From Xanthomonas sp. DAR 80977 (GTDB taxonomy: Bacteria; Pseudomonadota; Gammaproteobacteria; Xanthomonadales; Xanthomonadaceae), in contig NZ_CP162487.1 of assembly GCF_041240605.1 (NCBI RefSeq), forward strand, positions 496,001-560,000: 64,000 nt of DNA, written 5' to 3'. The position numbers were made by a program, and so were the translations under genes. The notes under the pieces were generated by a model. That model was not told the origin of the DNA. It ran no database searches and saw only the letters and a program-made list of their open reading frames with translations. Shown here one piece after another: positions 26,951-36,427 of the stretch. Numbering within the stretch: the first letter of the stretch is position 1; the number at the start of each line of letters is the position of its first letter.

Positions 26951-27733
26951 TCAGAACGTCCCAGGATACGCGCCGCCATCGAGCAACAGGTTCTGCCCGC
27001 TGACGTAGCCGGCCTGCGCGCTGCACAGGAACGCGCAGGCCGCGCCGAATTCCTCCGCCGTGCCGAAGCGCCCGGCCGGGATCTGCTGGCGCTTCTGCGC
27101 CGCCAGCGTGTCCGCGTCGATGCCGCTGCGCTGCGCGGCATGGGCGAAGTTGCCGCGCAGCCGGTCGGTGTCGAACTGGCCGGGCAGCAGGTTGTTGATG
27201 GTGACGTTGTGCGCGACCGTGCGCCGCGCCAGCCCGGCGACGAAGCCGGTCAGGCCGGCGCGCGCGCCGTTGGACAGGCCCAGGCTGTCGATCGGCGCCT
27301 TCACCGCCGCCGAGGTGATGTTGACGATGCGGCCGAAGCCGCGCGCCTGCATCGCATCGACGGTGGCGCGGATCAGTGCGATCGGCGCCAGCATGTTGGC
27401 GTCCAGCGCACGCAGCCAGTCCTCGCGTTCCCAGTCGCGGAAATCGCCGGGCGGCGGGCCGCCGGCGTTGTTGACCAGGATGTCGACCTGCGGGCACGCC
27501 GCCAGCGCGGCGGCGCGGCCGGCCTCGGTGGCGATGTCCGCGGCCACCGCGATCACCGTGCCGGCGCCGGGCAGCGCGCGCAGGCCGGCGGCGGCCGCAT
27601 CCAGCGCGGGCTGGCCGCGCGCCACGATCACCACGTTGACGCCTTCGGCGGCCAGCGCCCGCGCGCAACCCAGGCCCAGGCCCTTGCTCGCGGCGCAGAC
27701 CAGCGCCCATTTGCCGGCGATACCCAGGTCCAT
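26951..27733 (-). CDS. SDR-family protein with altered catalytic site
   Basis: 260 residues, Rossmann fold with dinucleotide motif ASKGLGLG (15-22), the NNAGG motif and the conserved Asn strand (LDANMLAP). The catalytic Ser is present (NITSAAV), but the YxxxK pair is missing: the aligned stretch is LGLSNGARAGLTG, with Ser where Tyr is expected and Arg where Lys is expected. A group of SDRs shares this LSN-xxR pattern, so it is not simply decay. Reductase activity is therefore doubtful. It sits within the biotin locus, but nothing links it to biotin. Confidence 0.78.
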   Translation of the reverse strand: MDLGIAGKWALVCAASKGLGLGCARALAAEGVNVVIVARGQPALDAAAAGLRALPGAGTVIAVAADIATEAGRAAALAACPQVDILVNNAGGPPPGDFRDWEREDWLRALDANMLAPIALIRATVDAMQARGFGRIVNITSAAVKAPIDSLGLSNGARAGLTGFVAGLARRTVAHNVTINNLLPGQFDTDRLRGNFAHAAQRSGIDADTLAAQKRQQIPAGRFGTAEEFGAACAFLCSAQAGYVSGQNLLLDGGAYPGTF

Positions 27734-27829
27734 GTCGGCGTTCCGATCGATCGAAGGAACCGCGATGATCGGGCATCGGCGTGGCGGCGGCCAGCGCGGC
27801 GCGTCGATCCGACCGCGAAGCCCGCTTTT

Positions 27830-27899
27830 TGCAGGAGGGGCTTCAGCCCCGACCGGGCGCTACCGGGAAAGCCCGGTCGGGGCTGAAGCCCCTCCTACA
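27830..27899 (+). repeat. REPIN, GGGGCT variant
   Basis: A 70-base inverted pair, TGCAGGAGGGGCTTCAGCCC with its complement, hairpin core GGGGCT-TC-AGCCCC. Lies between the SDR gene and bioH. Confidence 0.85.
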
Positions 27900-27998
27900 G
27901 GAAGCGGAAGCGCAACGCGGCCGGCGCGAAGCTGGTGCACTGGATCGGCACGACCGAAGCAGGGCACGTAGCCCTACTGGCGATCCGAGCGGGCAGGT

Positions 27999-28070
27999 TT
28001 CCTGTGGGAGGGGCTTCAGCCCCGACGCTTTGCCGGTCACGCATCGAGGGCCGAAGCCTTCTCGCAGGAA
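27999..28070 (+). repeat. degenerate REPIN
   Basis: The left arm TTCCTGTGGGAGGGGCTTCA is intact; the right arm (GGGCCGAAGCCTTCTCGCAG) has diverged at several positions. A decaying copy directly beside the bioH stop. Confidence 0.65.
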
Positions 28071-28074
28071 AGCG

Positions 28075-28836
28075 CTATGCCAGCCCGGCAAGGAACCCGC
28101 GCAACGCCTCGGCGACCTCATCGGCATGGCCGAGGAACGGCGCATGGCCGCCGCCGGCGATATCCAGCGTCTGCGCCTGCGGCGCCAGCGCCGCGGCGTC
28201 GTGCATGCCGGTGGCCGGGACCAGCCGGTCGCGTTGGCCGCCGATCCACAGGCTGGGCACGCGCAGGCCCGGCAGCGAGCGGCGCAGGTCGCTGCGCTCG
28301 AGCAGCGCCAGCCCATCCTGCAGCGCCTGCGCATCGGGTTCGCCGCGCGCGGTCAGGGTTTCGCGCAGGGTGCGCAGCTCGGCGCGGGCATGCGCCGAGC
28401 CCAGCGTGTCCAGCGCCAGGAAGCGGTCCAGCGTGCCGCGGTAGTCGTCGGCGAGGTCGCGGCCGAACTGGGCGAACACCTGCGGCTCCACCGCGTGCGG
28501 CCAGTCGCTGCCGCGCACGAACCGCGGCGTCGCCGCGAGCATCGCCAGGCCGCGCACCTGCGGCTGGGTCGCCGCGGCATGCAGCGCGAACAGCCCGCCC
28601 AGCGACCAGCCCAGCCACGCCGCCGGCGGCGTGGCCGTGGCGATGGCATTGACCACGTGCGGCAGCGCCAGCGGGGTGTCGTCGCCGCGGCTGTGGCCAT
28701 GCCCGGGCAGGTCCACCAGGTGCATGCGGAACTGCGCCGACAGGCGCTCGACCAGCGGCGCGAAGATGCCGCCGTGCAGCGCCCAGCCATGGATCAGGAC
28801 CAGGTCGGGGCCTTGCCCCAGCGTTTCGATATGCAT
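28075..28836 (-). CDS. bioH: pimeloyl-ACP methyl ester carboxylesterase BioH
   Basis: 253 residues, alpha/beta hydrolase that removes the methyl group added by BioC, closing the pimeloyl-ACP route. N-terminal DLVLIHGWALHGGIF is typical of BioH; nucleophile Ser78 in GWSLGG, Asp about 203 in GGQRDRLVP and His231 in GGGHAPF. The start at 28836 gives the family opening MHIETLGQG. It lies in the bio locus after bioF and a small gene. Confidence 0.92.
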   Translation of the reverse strand: MHIETLGQGPDLVLIHGWALHGGIFAPLVERLSAQFRMHLVDLPGHGHSRGDDTPLALPHVVNAIATATPPAAWLGWSLGGLFALHAAATQPQVRGLAMLAATPRFVRGSDWPHAVEPQVFAQFGRDLADDYRGTLDRFLALDTLGSAHARAELRTLRETLTARGEPDAQALQDGLALLERSDLRRSLPGLRVPSLWIGGQRDRLVPATGMHDAAALAPQAQTLDIAGGGHAPFLGHADEVAEALRGFLAGLA

Positions 28837-28883
28837 CGTCGAGCGTGTGCCGGATGGAAAGGAAAATCGCCTGCCGCGCGCGC

Positions 28884-29237
28884 TCAGCGCGCTCCGCGCA
28901 GCGCCAGCAGCCGCGGCAGCAACAGGCGCCACTGCTGACGCGGATAGGCACGCGTGCGCCAGGCCGGCCAGCGCCGCACGCCTTCGCGGCGCAGGATCGC
29001 CGCGCTCAGCCAGTCGCCGTCGAAGCCCTGCCAGACGCCCGCCACGCTCAGCAGGTTCGGCGCCAGGCGCGGATGCACGTCGTGCAGCAGCATCCGCTGC
29101 AGCGTGTCCGGCGCATACGGCGAGGCCGCGAGCACCGCGGCGATGTGCGCGTGCCGCGTCGCGACATCGTCGTCCAGGTACAGCTCGGACAGCGCGTCCC
29201 ACACCTTGCGGCGCGCCGCAAGGTCGCCGCCGCTCAT
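28884..29237 (-). CDS. small conserved protein of unknown function in the bio operon
   Basis: 117 residues, no signal peptide or membrane segment. Opens with RRKVWDALSELYLDDDVATR and contains LLHDVHPRLAPNLLSVAGVW. The pattern (W-ALSELYLD, then EVHP-L--NLLSVAG-W-GF) recurs in small uncharacterised proteins of pseudomonads and xanthomonads. It is packed between bioF (10-base gap) and bioH (47-base gap) on the same strand, so it is probably co-transcribed with them. No role in biotin synthesis is known to me. Confidence 0.7.
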   Translation of the reverse strand: MSGGDLAARRKVWDALSELYLDDDVATRHAHIAAVLAASPYAPDTLQRMLLHDVHPRLAPNLLSVAGVWQGFDGDWLSAAILRREGVRRWPAWRTRAYPRQQWRLLLPRLLALRGAR

Positions 29238-29247
29238 GCCGCGCGGC

Positions 29248-30453
29248 TCACGCCGGCAGGCCGACCGGATGCACGGCCAGGCGGTCGCGCGCCAGCGCCA
29301 GCGCGTCGAGCAGCGCCTGCACCTGCGCGGGGGTGTGCAGCGCCGACAGCGTCACCCGCAGCCGCGACTTGCCTTCCGGCACGGTCGGCGGGCGGATCGC
29401 CGAGACCAGGAAGCCGGCTTGCTCCAGCGCCGCCGACAGCGCCAGCGCGCTGGCCTCGTCGCCGCACAGCAGCGGCTGGATCGGGGTGTCCGAGGCCATC
29501 AGTTCCAGGCCATGGCGGCGCGCGCCACCGCGGAACGCGGCGATCGCCTCGGCCAGGCGCTCGCGCCGCCACTGGTCGCGCCGCGCCAGCTTCACCGCGG
29601 CCAGCGAGGCGGCGGCCTGCGCCGGCGGCAGCGCGGTGGTGTACAGATAGGGCCGCGCGGTTTCGGCCAGGTGCCGGATCAGCGCCTCGTCGCCGACCAC
29701 CAGCGCACCGTAGCCGCCCAGCGCCTTGCCCAGCGTCACCAGTTGCAGCGGCACGTCGTCCACGCCCAGCCCGGCCTCGGCCACGCAGCCGCGGCCGTGC
29801 GGGCCGACCACGCCGACGCCGTGCGCGTCGTCCACGTACATCAGCGCCTGCTGCATGCGCGCCACCAGGGTCAGCGAGCGCAGCGGGGCGATGTCGCCAT
29901 CCATGCTGAACACGCCATCGGTGGCCAGCATCGCGGCGCCGCCGGCGGCGTGCTTGAGCTGGCGCATCGCGCCCTCGGTGTCCAGGTGCGGATAGCGGCG
30001 CAGGCGGCAACCGGCCAGGCGGGTGGCGTCGAGCAGGCTGGCGTGGTTGAGCCGGTCCTGCACGCACACGTCGTCCTCTTCGCTCAGCAGCGCCTGCTGC
30101 ACCGCCAGGTTGGCGAGGAAGCCGCTGCCGAACAGCAGCGCGCGCGGATAGCCGAGCCAGTCGGCGACCTCGCGTTCCAGGCTCTCGTGCAGCGCATGGT
30201 GGCCGCAGACCAGGTGCGAGGCGGTGGCGCCGACGCCCTCGCGCGCGGCGGCGTCCTGCAGCGCGGCGAGCACTTCGAACTGTTGCGCCAGGCCCAGGTA
30301 GTCGTTGCTGCAGAAGCCGGTCAGCCAGCGGCCGTCCAGCTCCAGGCGCACGCCGTCGCGGCGGCCCACGCTGCGGCGCACGCGGATGCGGCCCTGGGCC
30401 TCGCGCAGCTTGCGCAAGGACTGGATGCGGTCGTGCAGGTCGGGGCGGGCCAT
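29248..30453 (-). CDS. bioF: 8-amino-7-oxononanoate synthase
   Basis: 401 residues, PLP-dependent condensation of pimeloyl-ACP with alanine. The Schiff-base lysine is Lys243 in [20 protein letters not shown] (47-56), [14 protein letters not shown] and [12 protein letters not shown] (206-217) are the other family motifs. The start at 30453 gives the family N-terminus; the frame upstream is Arg/Pro-rich noise. Transcribed with bioB, 112 bases apart. Confidence 0.95.
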   Translation of the reverse strand: MARPDLHDRIQSLRKLREAQGRIRVRRSVGRRDGVRLELDGRWLTGFCSNDYLGLAQQFEVLAALQDAAAREGVGATASHLVCGHHALHESLEREVADWLGYPRALLFGSGFLANLAVQQALLSEEDDVCVQDRLNHASLLDATRLAGCRLRRYPHLDTEGAMRQLKHAAGGAAMLATDGVFSMDGDIAPLRSLTLVARMQQALMYVDDAHGVGVVGPHGRGCVAEAGLGVDDVPLQLVTLGKALGGYGALVVGDEALIRHLAETARPYLYTTALPPAQAAASLAAVKLARRDQWRRERLAEAIAAFRGGARRHGLELMASDTPIQPLLCGDEASALALSAALEQAGFLVSAIRPPTVPEGKSRLRVTLSALHTPAQVQALLDALALARDRLAVHPVGLPA

Positions 30454-30565
30454 GGGCGGCGGGGCATGGGGCGGCCGGCTAGCGTAGCGCGTCCCCGGCC
30501 AGGCCGGGCGCCGCCGGCGATGGACGGCCGGATCGGCAGACGGGCGTGCGTGCCGGCGCGGCGGG

Positions 30566-31621
30566 TCAGACCAGCGCCGCGGCGATCGCCGGCCGTGCCG
30601 GCGCCGCTGCCGGCGCGGTGATGTCCGCGTGCACGGTGCCGGGATGGTCGTGCGCGTCGGCATCGACGTGCACCTGCATCGGCGTCAGCCCCAGCCGTGC
30701 GAACAGCGCCTGGTCGCGTTCGGTGTCGGGGTTGCCGGTGGTCAGCAGCTTCTCGCCGTAGAAGATCGAGTTGGCGCCGGCGCAGAAGCACAGCGCCTGC
30801 AGTTCGTCGCTCATGCTCTCGCGGCCGGCCGACAGCCGCACCATCGCCTGCGGCATCGCGATGCGGGCCACGGCGATGGTGCGCACGAACTCGAACGGAT
30901 CCAGCTCGACGGTGCCGTGCAGCGGGGTGCCGGCGACCTGCACCAGTCGGTTGATCGGCACCGAGTCCGGATGCACCGGCAGGTTGGCCAGCGCCTGCAG
31001 CAGGCCGGCGCGCTGCTCGCGCGATTCGCCCATGCCGACGATGCCGCCGCAGCAGGTCTTCATGCCGGCATCGCGCACGTGGGCGAGCGTGTCCAGGCGG
31101 TCCTGGTACTGGCGGGTGTGGATGATCGTGTCGTAGAAGTCCGGCGCGGTGTCCAGATTGTGGTTGTAGTAGTCCAGCCCGGCCGCCTTCAGCGCCTGCG
31201 CCTGGCGGCCGTCGAGCATGCCCAGGGTGGCGCAGGTCTCCAGGCCCAGCGCCTTTACCTCGCGGATCATCGCCGCGACCTTGGGGATGTCGCGGTCCTT
31301 CGGCGAGCGCCACGCCGCGCCCATGCAGAACCGCGATGCGCCGGCGGCCTTGGCCTGGCGCGCCTTGGCCAGCACCGCCTCGGTGCTCATCAGCTTCTGC
31401 GCGTCCACCCCGGTGTCGTAGCGCTGCGCCTGCGGGCAGTACGCGCAATCCTCCGGGCAGCCGCCGGTCTTCACCGACAGCAGCGTGGAGACCTGCACCT
31501 GCGCCGGGTCGAAGTGTTCGCGATGCACCGCGGCGGCGCGATGCAGCAGCTCCGGGAACGGCAGGTCGAACAGGGCGAGCAATTCCTGGCGTTGCCAGTC
31601 GTGTCGGACGACAGCGGACAT
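30566..31621 (-). CDS. bioB: biotin synthase
   Basis: 351 residues, radical-SAM enzyme that inserts sulfur into dethiobiotin. The [4Fe-4S] cysteines are Cys55, Cys59 and Cys62 ([12 protein letters not shown]); [20 protein letters not shown] and the C-terminal [15 protein letters not shown] are signature segments. AGGAAAC precedes the ATG at 31621. It is the first gene of the leftward bio transcript and starts 49 bases from comF on the other strand, with a candidate BirA operator between or just inside comF. Confidence 0.96.
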   Translation of the reverse strand: MSAVVRHDWQRQELLALFDLPFPELLHRAAAVHREHFDPAQVQVSTLLSVKTGGCPEDCAYCPQAQRYDTGVDAQKLMSTEAVLAKARQAKAAGASRFCMGAAWRSPKDRDIPKVAAMIREVKALGLETCATLGMLDGRQAQALKAAGLDYYNHNLDTAPDFYDTIIHTRQYQDRLDTLAHVRDAGMKTCCGGIVGMGESREQRAGLLQALANLPVHPDSVPINRLVQVAGTPLHGTVELDPFEFVRTIAVARIAMPQAMVRLSAGRESMSDELQALCFCAGANSIFYGEKLLTTGNPDTERDQALFARLGLTPMQVHVDADAHDHPGTVHADITAPAAAPARPAIAAALV

Positions 31622-31670
31622 GGGAGTTTCCTGACGGTAAGCGGCTGGGAAAGCGGGCAGTCTGGTGAGC

Positions 31671-32396
31671 ATGGATATCCCTGTCAACTTCATTGCCGGC
31701 AACAGGGTTGACGGCTGGTGGCAGCGCTTGCAGCGCTGCGTGCTGCCCGAGCGCTGCCTGGTCTGCGCCGAACCCGGCGGCGCCGGCCTGGACCTGTGCC
31801 CGGCCTGCCGCGATGCGCTGCCCTGGAACGGCAGCGCCTGCCAGGCGTGCGCGCTGCCGCTGCCCGCGTTGGACGCCGCCCAGCTGTGCGGTGCCTGCCA
31901 ACGCAAGCCGCCGCCGCTGGCCCTGGTCGCCAGTGCCTGCGTCTACGCCGCGCCGGTCGATGCGCTGCTGCGCCGCTTCAAGTTCCACCAGGACCTGGCC
32001 GCCGGGCGCCTGCTGGCAGCCCTGCTGCAGGCGCGTTGCGCCGGCTTGCCGCGCCCGCAGGCCCTGTTGCCGGTGCCGTTGCACCGCGCCCGGCTGCGCC
32101 AGCGCGGCTACGACCAGGCGCTGGAACTGGCGCGGCCGCTGGCGCGCGCGCTGGGCCTGCCGCTGTGCGACGGCCTGCAGCGCGTGCGCGCCACGTCGCC
32201 GCAGTCCGAGCTGGATGCGCGCGCGCGCCGCCGCAACCTGCGCCATGCCTTCGCGGTGCGTGCGCCGCTGCCGCCGCACGTGGCGCTGGTCGACGACGTG
32301 ATGACCACCGGCGCGACCCTGCATGCCGCCGCACGGGCGCTGCGCCGCGCCGGCGTGGCCCGGGTCGATGCGTGGGTGGTGGCGCGGGTGCCGTGA
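31671..32396 (+). CDS. comF: ComF-family phosphoribosyltransferase-like protein
   Basis: 241 residues. Three CxxC zinc pairs at the N-terminus (Cys29/32, 43/46, 57/60) and a C-terminal PRPP-binding motif [14 protein letters not shown] define ComF, linked to DNA uptake and to processing of single-stranded DNA in naturally competent bacteria. Both GTG 31665 and ATG 31671 are possible starts; the operator-like repeat at 31681-31714 lies within the first codons, so the true start could also be a little further in. Confidence 0.88.
   Translation: MDIPVNFIAGNRVDGWWQRLQRCVLPERCLVCAEPGGAGLDLCPACRDALPWNGSACQACALPLPALDAAQLCGACQRKPPPLALVASACVYAAPVDALLRRFKFHQDLAAGRLLAALLQARCAGLPRPQALLPVPLHRARLRQRGYDQALELARPLARALGLPLCDGLQRVRATSPQSELDARARRRNLRHAFAVRAPLPPHVALVDDVMTTGATLHAAARALRRAGVARVDAWVVARVP
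31681..31714. promoter_or_regulatory. candidate BirA operator overlapping the bioB promoter
   Basis: CTGTCAACT, 16 bases, GGTTGACGG: imperfect match (six of nine in each arm) to the BirA site TTGTAAACC...GGTTTACAA, with near-identical spacing. On the bioB strand the left arm contains a perfect -35 TTGACA (31687-31682), followed 17 bases on by CAGACT as a weak -10. Binding here would block bioB transcription when biotin is ample. Confidence 0.45.
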
Positions 32397-32768
32397 GTGC
32401 GCTGGCGGCTTGCGTGCCGCGGCGGCGATTGGCCCTGCGACGGCAACGATGTGGCAGGTCATGTGGGGATGCGTGTCTGGCGCTGGCCGTGGTCGCGCGA
32501 TCCGTCATGCACGCAGGGAGCGGTCGCTGTGTGGTTGCCTGGACCAGGCAACGGCAGCGAGGGCATGTCTGATCGGGAGTATGGCGAGCCTTACGCTTGA
32601 TCCCGCCGCGCAGGCGCCACAACCCGACGCAATCGGTCGCTGGCGCATGGGTTCAGCAGCGCGGTGCATGGCGCGTTCCTCTGTGCGACCCGGCTGGGCA
32701 GCGGTCTGCGACAGGCCGCAACGGCCGGTTCTTCTATGATGCGGCCAAACGAACTGCGGGAGATGGCG
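32397..32768. other. intergenic region, no supported gene
   Basis: 372 bases between comF and a lipoprotein gene. Short open frames on both strands lack ribosome binding sites and family resemblance. No clear repeat or terminator was seen. The downstream promoter should lie here. Confidence 0.4.
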
Positions 32769-33272
32769 ATGCGTTGGAGAACTTTGGGACTGTCGTTGGC
32801 GTTGTGCGTGTTCGGCATGAGCGGATGCAGCTACGCCCCGTCGCCCGATGGCGCCGGCGCGAGTGCAGGCGCGAGTGCGGTCAAGGCGAAGATCGAATGG
32901 CGCCAGGCCAGCAATGCGCCCAGTGCCGGCTATACCGAGGCCGCGTACCAGGGACGGCCGGTGTATCTGGCGCCGCAGCCGTTGTTGGCCGTCGATGGCG
33001 CCGCGACGGTGGCGCGCGTGGACGGCGACGATGGCAAGCCGGCACTGGATCTGAGTTTCTCGGGACACGACGATCGCCTGACCCGTGCGACGGAGCAAAA
33101 CATCGGCAAGCCGATCGCGCTGCTGGCCGACGGTCAGGTGCTCACCGTGGCGACGGTCATGGCGCCGCTCCCCGGCGACCGACTGCGCATCAGCGGTCTG
33201 CAGGATGCGCAGGAACAGCAGCGGGTGTTCGCGCTGCTGACGCATGCGCCGATGGATGACGCGAAGCCTTAG
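32769..33272 (+). CDS. lipoprotein with a SecD/SecDF P1-head-like domain
   Basis: 167 residues. Signal peptide LGLSLALCVFGMSGC with lipobox Cys20. The second half (PALDLSFSGHDDRLTRATEQ, then NIGKPIALLADGQVLTVATV) resembles the head of the periplasmic P1 domain of SecD, where the pattern LDI-F---G---F...T--N-GK-LAI-LDG-V-SAP-V is typical. It lacks membrane helices, so it is not a translocase subunit; it may contact SecDF or exported proteins. GGAG lies 7 bases before the ATG at 32769; an ATG two codons earlier is possible. Confidence 0.65.
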   Translation: MRWRTLGLSLALCVFGMSGCSYAPSPDGAGASAGASAVKAKIEWRQASNAPSAGYTEAAYQGRPVYLAPQPLLAVDGAATVARVDGDDGKPALDLSFSGHDDRLTRATEQNIGKPIALLADGQVLTVATVMAPLPGDRLRISGLQDAQEQQRVFALLTHAPMDDAKP

Positions 33273-33711
33273 CGCTGGCTGGCGTGATCGGGGTGGGGTG
33301 CCGTGTCCGCCGTGGCAGGCTTGTGCATAGCCTGCCTGTTCAAGCCGCGCGCTGTTGCATTGCGCCGGTAAGGCAGTGCGATGCCCATGCCTTGAACCGC
33401 AGTGCGTCGGATCTTCCGCCGGTTGCGCCGACCGGCCAGGTCAGGAAATATCGATCCAGCAGACGGACGCGGAGTTTGCCGGATGTACCTGCCGCAACCG
33501 AGTTCGTTCCCGCCACCGGCATGGAAAAGGCGTCGCGGCTGAAGCCGCTCCTACAGGAGTCGATCGACGGTTTGGAGGGACTTCAATCCCGACGCTTTAC
33601 CGGCAAGCACCGGACGAAGCCTGCCCTGCGGCATTGCCGTCAGCGGCCAAACGCACCGCTCCGACGACGTCCTCATCCGCAGCCGCCATTGCGCGGTTTC
33701 TCCGCCTCGGT
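33273..33711. other. intergenic region with REP fragments
   Basis: 439 bases with no supported gene. GTCGCGGCTGAAGCCGCTCC (about 33532-33551) is a REP unit in reverse orientation, and GAGGGACTTCAATCCCGACG (33576-33595) is a degenerate forward unit, so the order is right half then left half rather than a normal REPIN. Confidence 0.55.
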
Positions 33712-34614
33712 CTACCCCGCGCGCAACGCCAGCGCCGCGGCGATGCCGGCGAAGACCGCCAGGCCGACCCAGTTGTTGTGCAGGAAGGCGCGGAAGCAGG
33801 GCGCGCGTTCGCGGGTGCGGGCGATGCGGAATTCGTAGGCGACCAGCAGCGCGGCCACGCCCAGGCCGGCCCAGTACCAGATCCCCAGCGCGCCGCGGGT
33901 GCCGACGAAGGCCAGCGCGACGAACATCAGCGCGTACAGGATGCCCTGCGCGACCAGGTCCAGGTCGCCGAACAGGATCGCGGTGGACTTGGAGCCGGCG
34001 CGCAGGTCGTCCTCGCGGTCGACCATCGCGTACCAGGTGTCGTAGGCGGTGGCCCACAGGATGTTGGCCGCGTACAGCAGCCAGCCCAGCGCCGGCACCT
34101 CGCCGCGGATCGCCGCGAACGCCATCGGGATGCCCCAGCCGAAGGCCATGCCCAGATAGACCTGCGGCAGGTAGGTGTAGCGCTTCAGGTAGGGATAGCT
34201 GGCGGCCAGGAACAGCCCGACCACGCTCAGTCCGATGGTCAGCGCGTTCATCGTCAGCACCAGCGCGAAGGCCACGACCATCAGCAGCGCGAACACCGCC
34301 AGCGCCTCGCGGCCGCTGACCGCGCCGGTGGCCAGCGGCCGGGTGCGGGTGCGCTCGACCTGCGGGTCCAGCCAGCGGTCGGCGTAGTCGTTGATCACGC
34401 AGCCGGCCGAGCGGGTCAGCCACACCCCGGCGGTGAACACGAACAGCGTCCAAAGCGGCGGCACCCCGTCGGCGGCCAGCCACAGCGCCCACCAGGTCGG
34501 CCACAGCAGCAGCAGCGCGCCGATCGGACGGTCGCCGCGCAGCAGTTTCCAGTACTGGCCCAGGCGCGCGCGCGGCGGTAGCGCGGCGGGCGTTTCGTAG
34601 CGTTCGTAACCCAT
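33712..34614 (-). CDS. ubiA: 4-hydroxybenzoate octaprenyltransferase
   Basis: 300 residues, multi-helix membrane prenyltransferase that attaches the polyprenyl tail to 4-hydroxybenzoate in ubiquinone synthesis. The two Asp-rich Mg-diphosphate sites are present: NDYADRWLD (75-83) and [13 protein letters not shown] (about 190-202). Start at 34614 ([20 protein letters not shown]) fits the family. It competes with the pca pathway upstream for 4-hydroxybenzoate-derived carbon, although no regulatory link is visible. Confidence 0.94.
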   Translation of the reverse strand: MGYERYETPAALPPRARLGQYWKLLRGDRPIGALLLLWPTWWALWLAADGVPPLWTLFVFTAGVWLTRSAGCVINDYADRWLDPQVERTRTRPLATGAVSGREALAVFALLMVVAFALVLTMNALTIGLSVVGLFLAASYPYLKRYTYLPQVYLGMAFGWGIPMAFAAIRGEVPALGWLLYAANILWATAYDTWYAMVDREDDLRAGSKSTAILFGDLDLVAQGILYALMFVALAFVGTRGALGIWYWAGLGVAALLVAYEFRIARTRERAPCFRAFLHNNWVGLAVFAGIAAALALRAG

Positions 34615-34770
34615 CGCGCAAGGGTAGCAGCCGGGCCCGGCTGGCGGCAGCACGGCCGCGTCCGCGACCGTTGCGGCGCAGGCCCGGCGACGGCCAGGCC
34701 GGCCGCGGCGGCAGGCCATCGGCATGGGGGAGACGCGGCGCGCGGTTTGCCGTTAGAATGCGCGTCCGTT

Positions 34771-34847
34771 GCGCCCGTAGCTCAGCCGGATAGAGTAGTG
34801 GCTTCCGAAGCCATTGGTCGGGGGTTCGAATCCCTCCGGGCGCACCA
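34771..34847 (+). tRNA. tRNA-Arg (anticodon CCG)
   Basis: 77 bases with encoded CCA. Acceptor stem GCGCCCG/CGGGCGC, D arm GCTC...GAGT, anticodon stem GTGGC/GCCAT with loop TTCCGAA (anticodon CCG at 34805-34807, reading CGG), T arm with GGTTCGAATCC. TAGAAT at 34754-34759 is a plausible -10 box. Confidence 0.97.
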
Positions 34848-35227
34848 CATCATCTCCCAGCCTGCATGGCCTCCTCGATCGCGACCCCTGCCGGTGCTGC
34901 ACGCCGCCTTCGGCGCTGCGACGGTCCGGGGCGACGCCGAGCGCTGCGATCGGTGCGATCCCCCGTCACAACACCCGCTGAGTGTCGCTGCCGTCTGCGG
35001 CGCAGTCCTGCGCTGGCGCCAATGTCCGTCGTGGCCGTGACCGCTTTTGCGATGCCGACGGCGGTGCTTGCGTTGCGTTTCGCCGCCGCTCCAGCGGGCG
35101 CGGCATGCGTGCAGCGCCCGCGGCACCGGCCGCTCGCTTCCACGCCTGCGTGCCCAGTCCGTGTCGCCACTCTCCCGACCAACGGCCTGGCGCCGAACGC
35201 GATTCCCGGCCGAGGCGGCCGCCGCCG
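34848..35227. other. intergenic region, no supported gene
   Basis: 380 bases between the tRNA and the hydrolase gene. The frame of the hydrolase stays open upstream but is Arg/Ala/Pro-rich without resemblance to the family. No tRNA, terminator or repeat was recognised beyond the tRNA itself. Confidence 0.4.
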
Positions 35228-36055
35228 GTGAGCAGCCAGCGCGCGCCACTCGGCAAGCCTGCCGTGCGCCTGCTCGGCGACGACGATGCGCTGGCCTACC
35301 TGCGGCTCGGCGCGGGCGCGCCGGTGGTGCTGGTGCATGGCGCCCTGTGCGACTACCGCTACTGGGCGCCGCAACTGCGCGGCCTGTGCGAGCGCTTCGA
35401 TGTCGCCGCGCTGAGCCTGGGCCAGTACTACCCCCAGTTGCAGTCCTCGCTGCGGCATCCCTTCGGCTGGCGCTGGCATGCGCGGCAGGTCGCCGCGTTC
35501 CTCGCCGACTATGGCCGGCCGGTGCATCTGGTCGGTCACTCGCGCGGCGCCGCGGTGGCCTGGCAGGTGGCGTTGCAGAAGCCGGCCGCAGTTGCCAGCC
35601 TGAGCCTGTTCGATCCCGGCGGGCCGCAGCCGCAGGGCCTGCCTGAAGAGGTGGTGGCGATCCGTGCGCAGGCGATCGCGCTGCTTCAGGACGGACAGGT
35701 CGAGGCCGGCCTGGAATGCTTCGTCGATTCGGTCAGTCAGCCCGGCGCCTGGGCGCGCAGCAGCGCGTCGTTCCGGCAGATGGTGCGCGACAACGCGCAG
35801 ACGCTGGTGCCGCAGATCGGCGATGCGCTGCCGGCCTACCGCCGCGAGCAGGCCGCTGCGCTGGCGCTGCCGGTGCTGCTGGTCAGCGGCGAACTGAGCC
35901 CGGCGCAGTACCGCGACAACGCCGCGGCGCTCGCCGAGTGGTTGCCCGATGCGCGCCACCACGTCCTCGCCGGCGCGTCGCACGGCATGACCTTCACCCA
36001 TGCGCGGCGCTGCAATGCCTTGCTGGCTGAGTTCGTGGCGCCAGAACTAGGTTGA
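35228..36055 (+). CDS. alpha/beta hydrolase
   Basis: 275 residues from a GTG. Early PVVLVHGALCDYRYW carries the oxyanion region, nucleophile Ser105 in GHSRGA and the catalytic His in AGASHGMTF near the C-terminus; the acid is probably in the LPVLLVSGELSP segment (Glu). No signal peptide. Substrate unknown. The last codons form the left arm of an inverted repeat, and G+C drops abruptly just after the stop, so this is the left neighbour of the AT-rich island. Confidence 0.78.
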   Translation: MSSQRAPLGKPAVRLLGDDDALAYLRLGAGAPVVLVHGALCDYRYWAPQLRGLCERFDVAALSLGQYYPQLQSSLRHPFGWRWHARQVAAFLADYGRPVHLVGHSRGAAVAWQVALQKPAAVASLSLFDPGGPQPQGLPEEVVAIRAQAIALLQDGQVEAGLECFVDSVSQPGAWARSSASFRQMVRDNAQTLVPQIGDALPAYRREQAAALALPVLLVSGELSPAQYRDNAAALAEWLPDARHHVLAGASHGMTFTHARRCNALLAEFVAPELG

Positions 36056-36083
36056 GACATGGATGAGCCTTAGCACCTAGTTC
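36044..36083. repeat. inverted repeat at the left island boundary
   Basis: GAACTAGGT (36044-36052) and ACCTAGTTC (36075-36083), perfect 9-base arms with a 22-base spacer. It spans the last codons of the hydrolase gene. A counterpart of 8-base arms with the same 22-base spacing lies at the right boundary. Confidence 0.5.
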
Positions 36084-36372
36084 AGATAATTTCTAGTGGT
36101 ATTGCTTGCTCCGCCGCTCACTTAGCCGTGGAGAAGGCCCGCTTACCGGGAAGAAGCGCGAAAAAGGCCGATCTTTTTAGAAGTTAAAAGGATTTTTGCA
36201 AATTTAACTTAATTTTAATAATTTCACTTTAAAAATTATGATGGCCTCTTAGGGCGCTGAGAGGGGCTGCGAGGCCGGTTGCTTGCCTCTCTCTGGGGGG
36301 TGGAGGTTTCGCTATTCGGAAGCGCTAGCGGGGCAAATAGACCGGCTAGCGTTGATGTCTCGTCTTTTGCTG

Positions 36373-36401
36373 TTGACGGAGGGGATTTTTACGGTTAAGG
36401 T
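36373..36401 (+). promoter_or_regulatory. possible promoter of the boxA-led transcript
   Basis: TTGACG (five of six to the -35 consensus), 17-base spacer, TAAGGT (weak -10, three of six). The motif ACGGTTA (36391-36397) overlaps the -10 and recurs as ACGGTTA at 37121 and ACGGTAA at 37161 before the WYL gene, a candidate operator half-site for that regulator. Confidence 0.35.
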
Positions 36402-36427
36402 TGAATTGTAGTGACAGAAGTAAAAAA

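Noticed and set aside
36044..36083. Integron attC site at the left island edge
   Set aside because: The arms and spacing do not give the RYYYAAC/GTTRRRY boxes of attC, and there is no integrase or cassette array.
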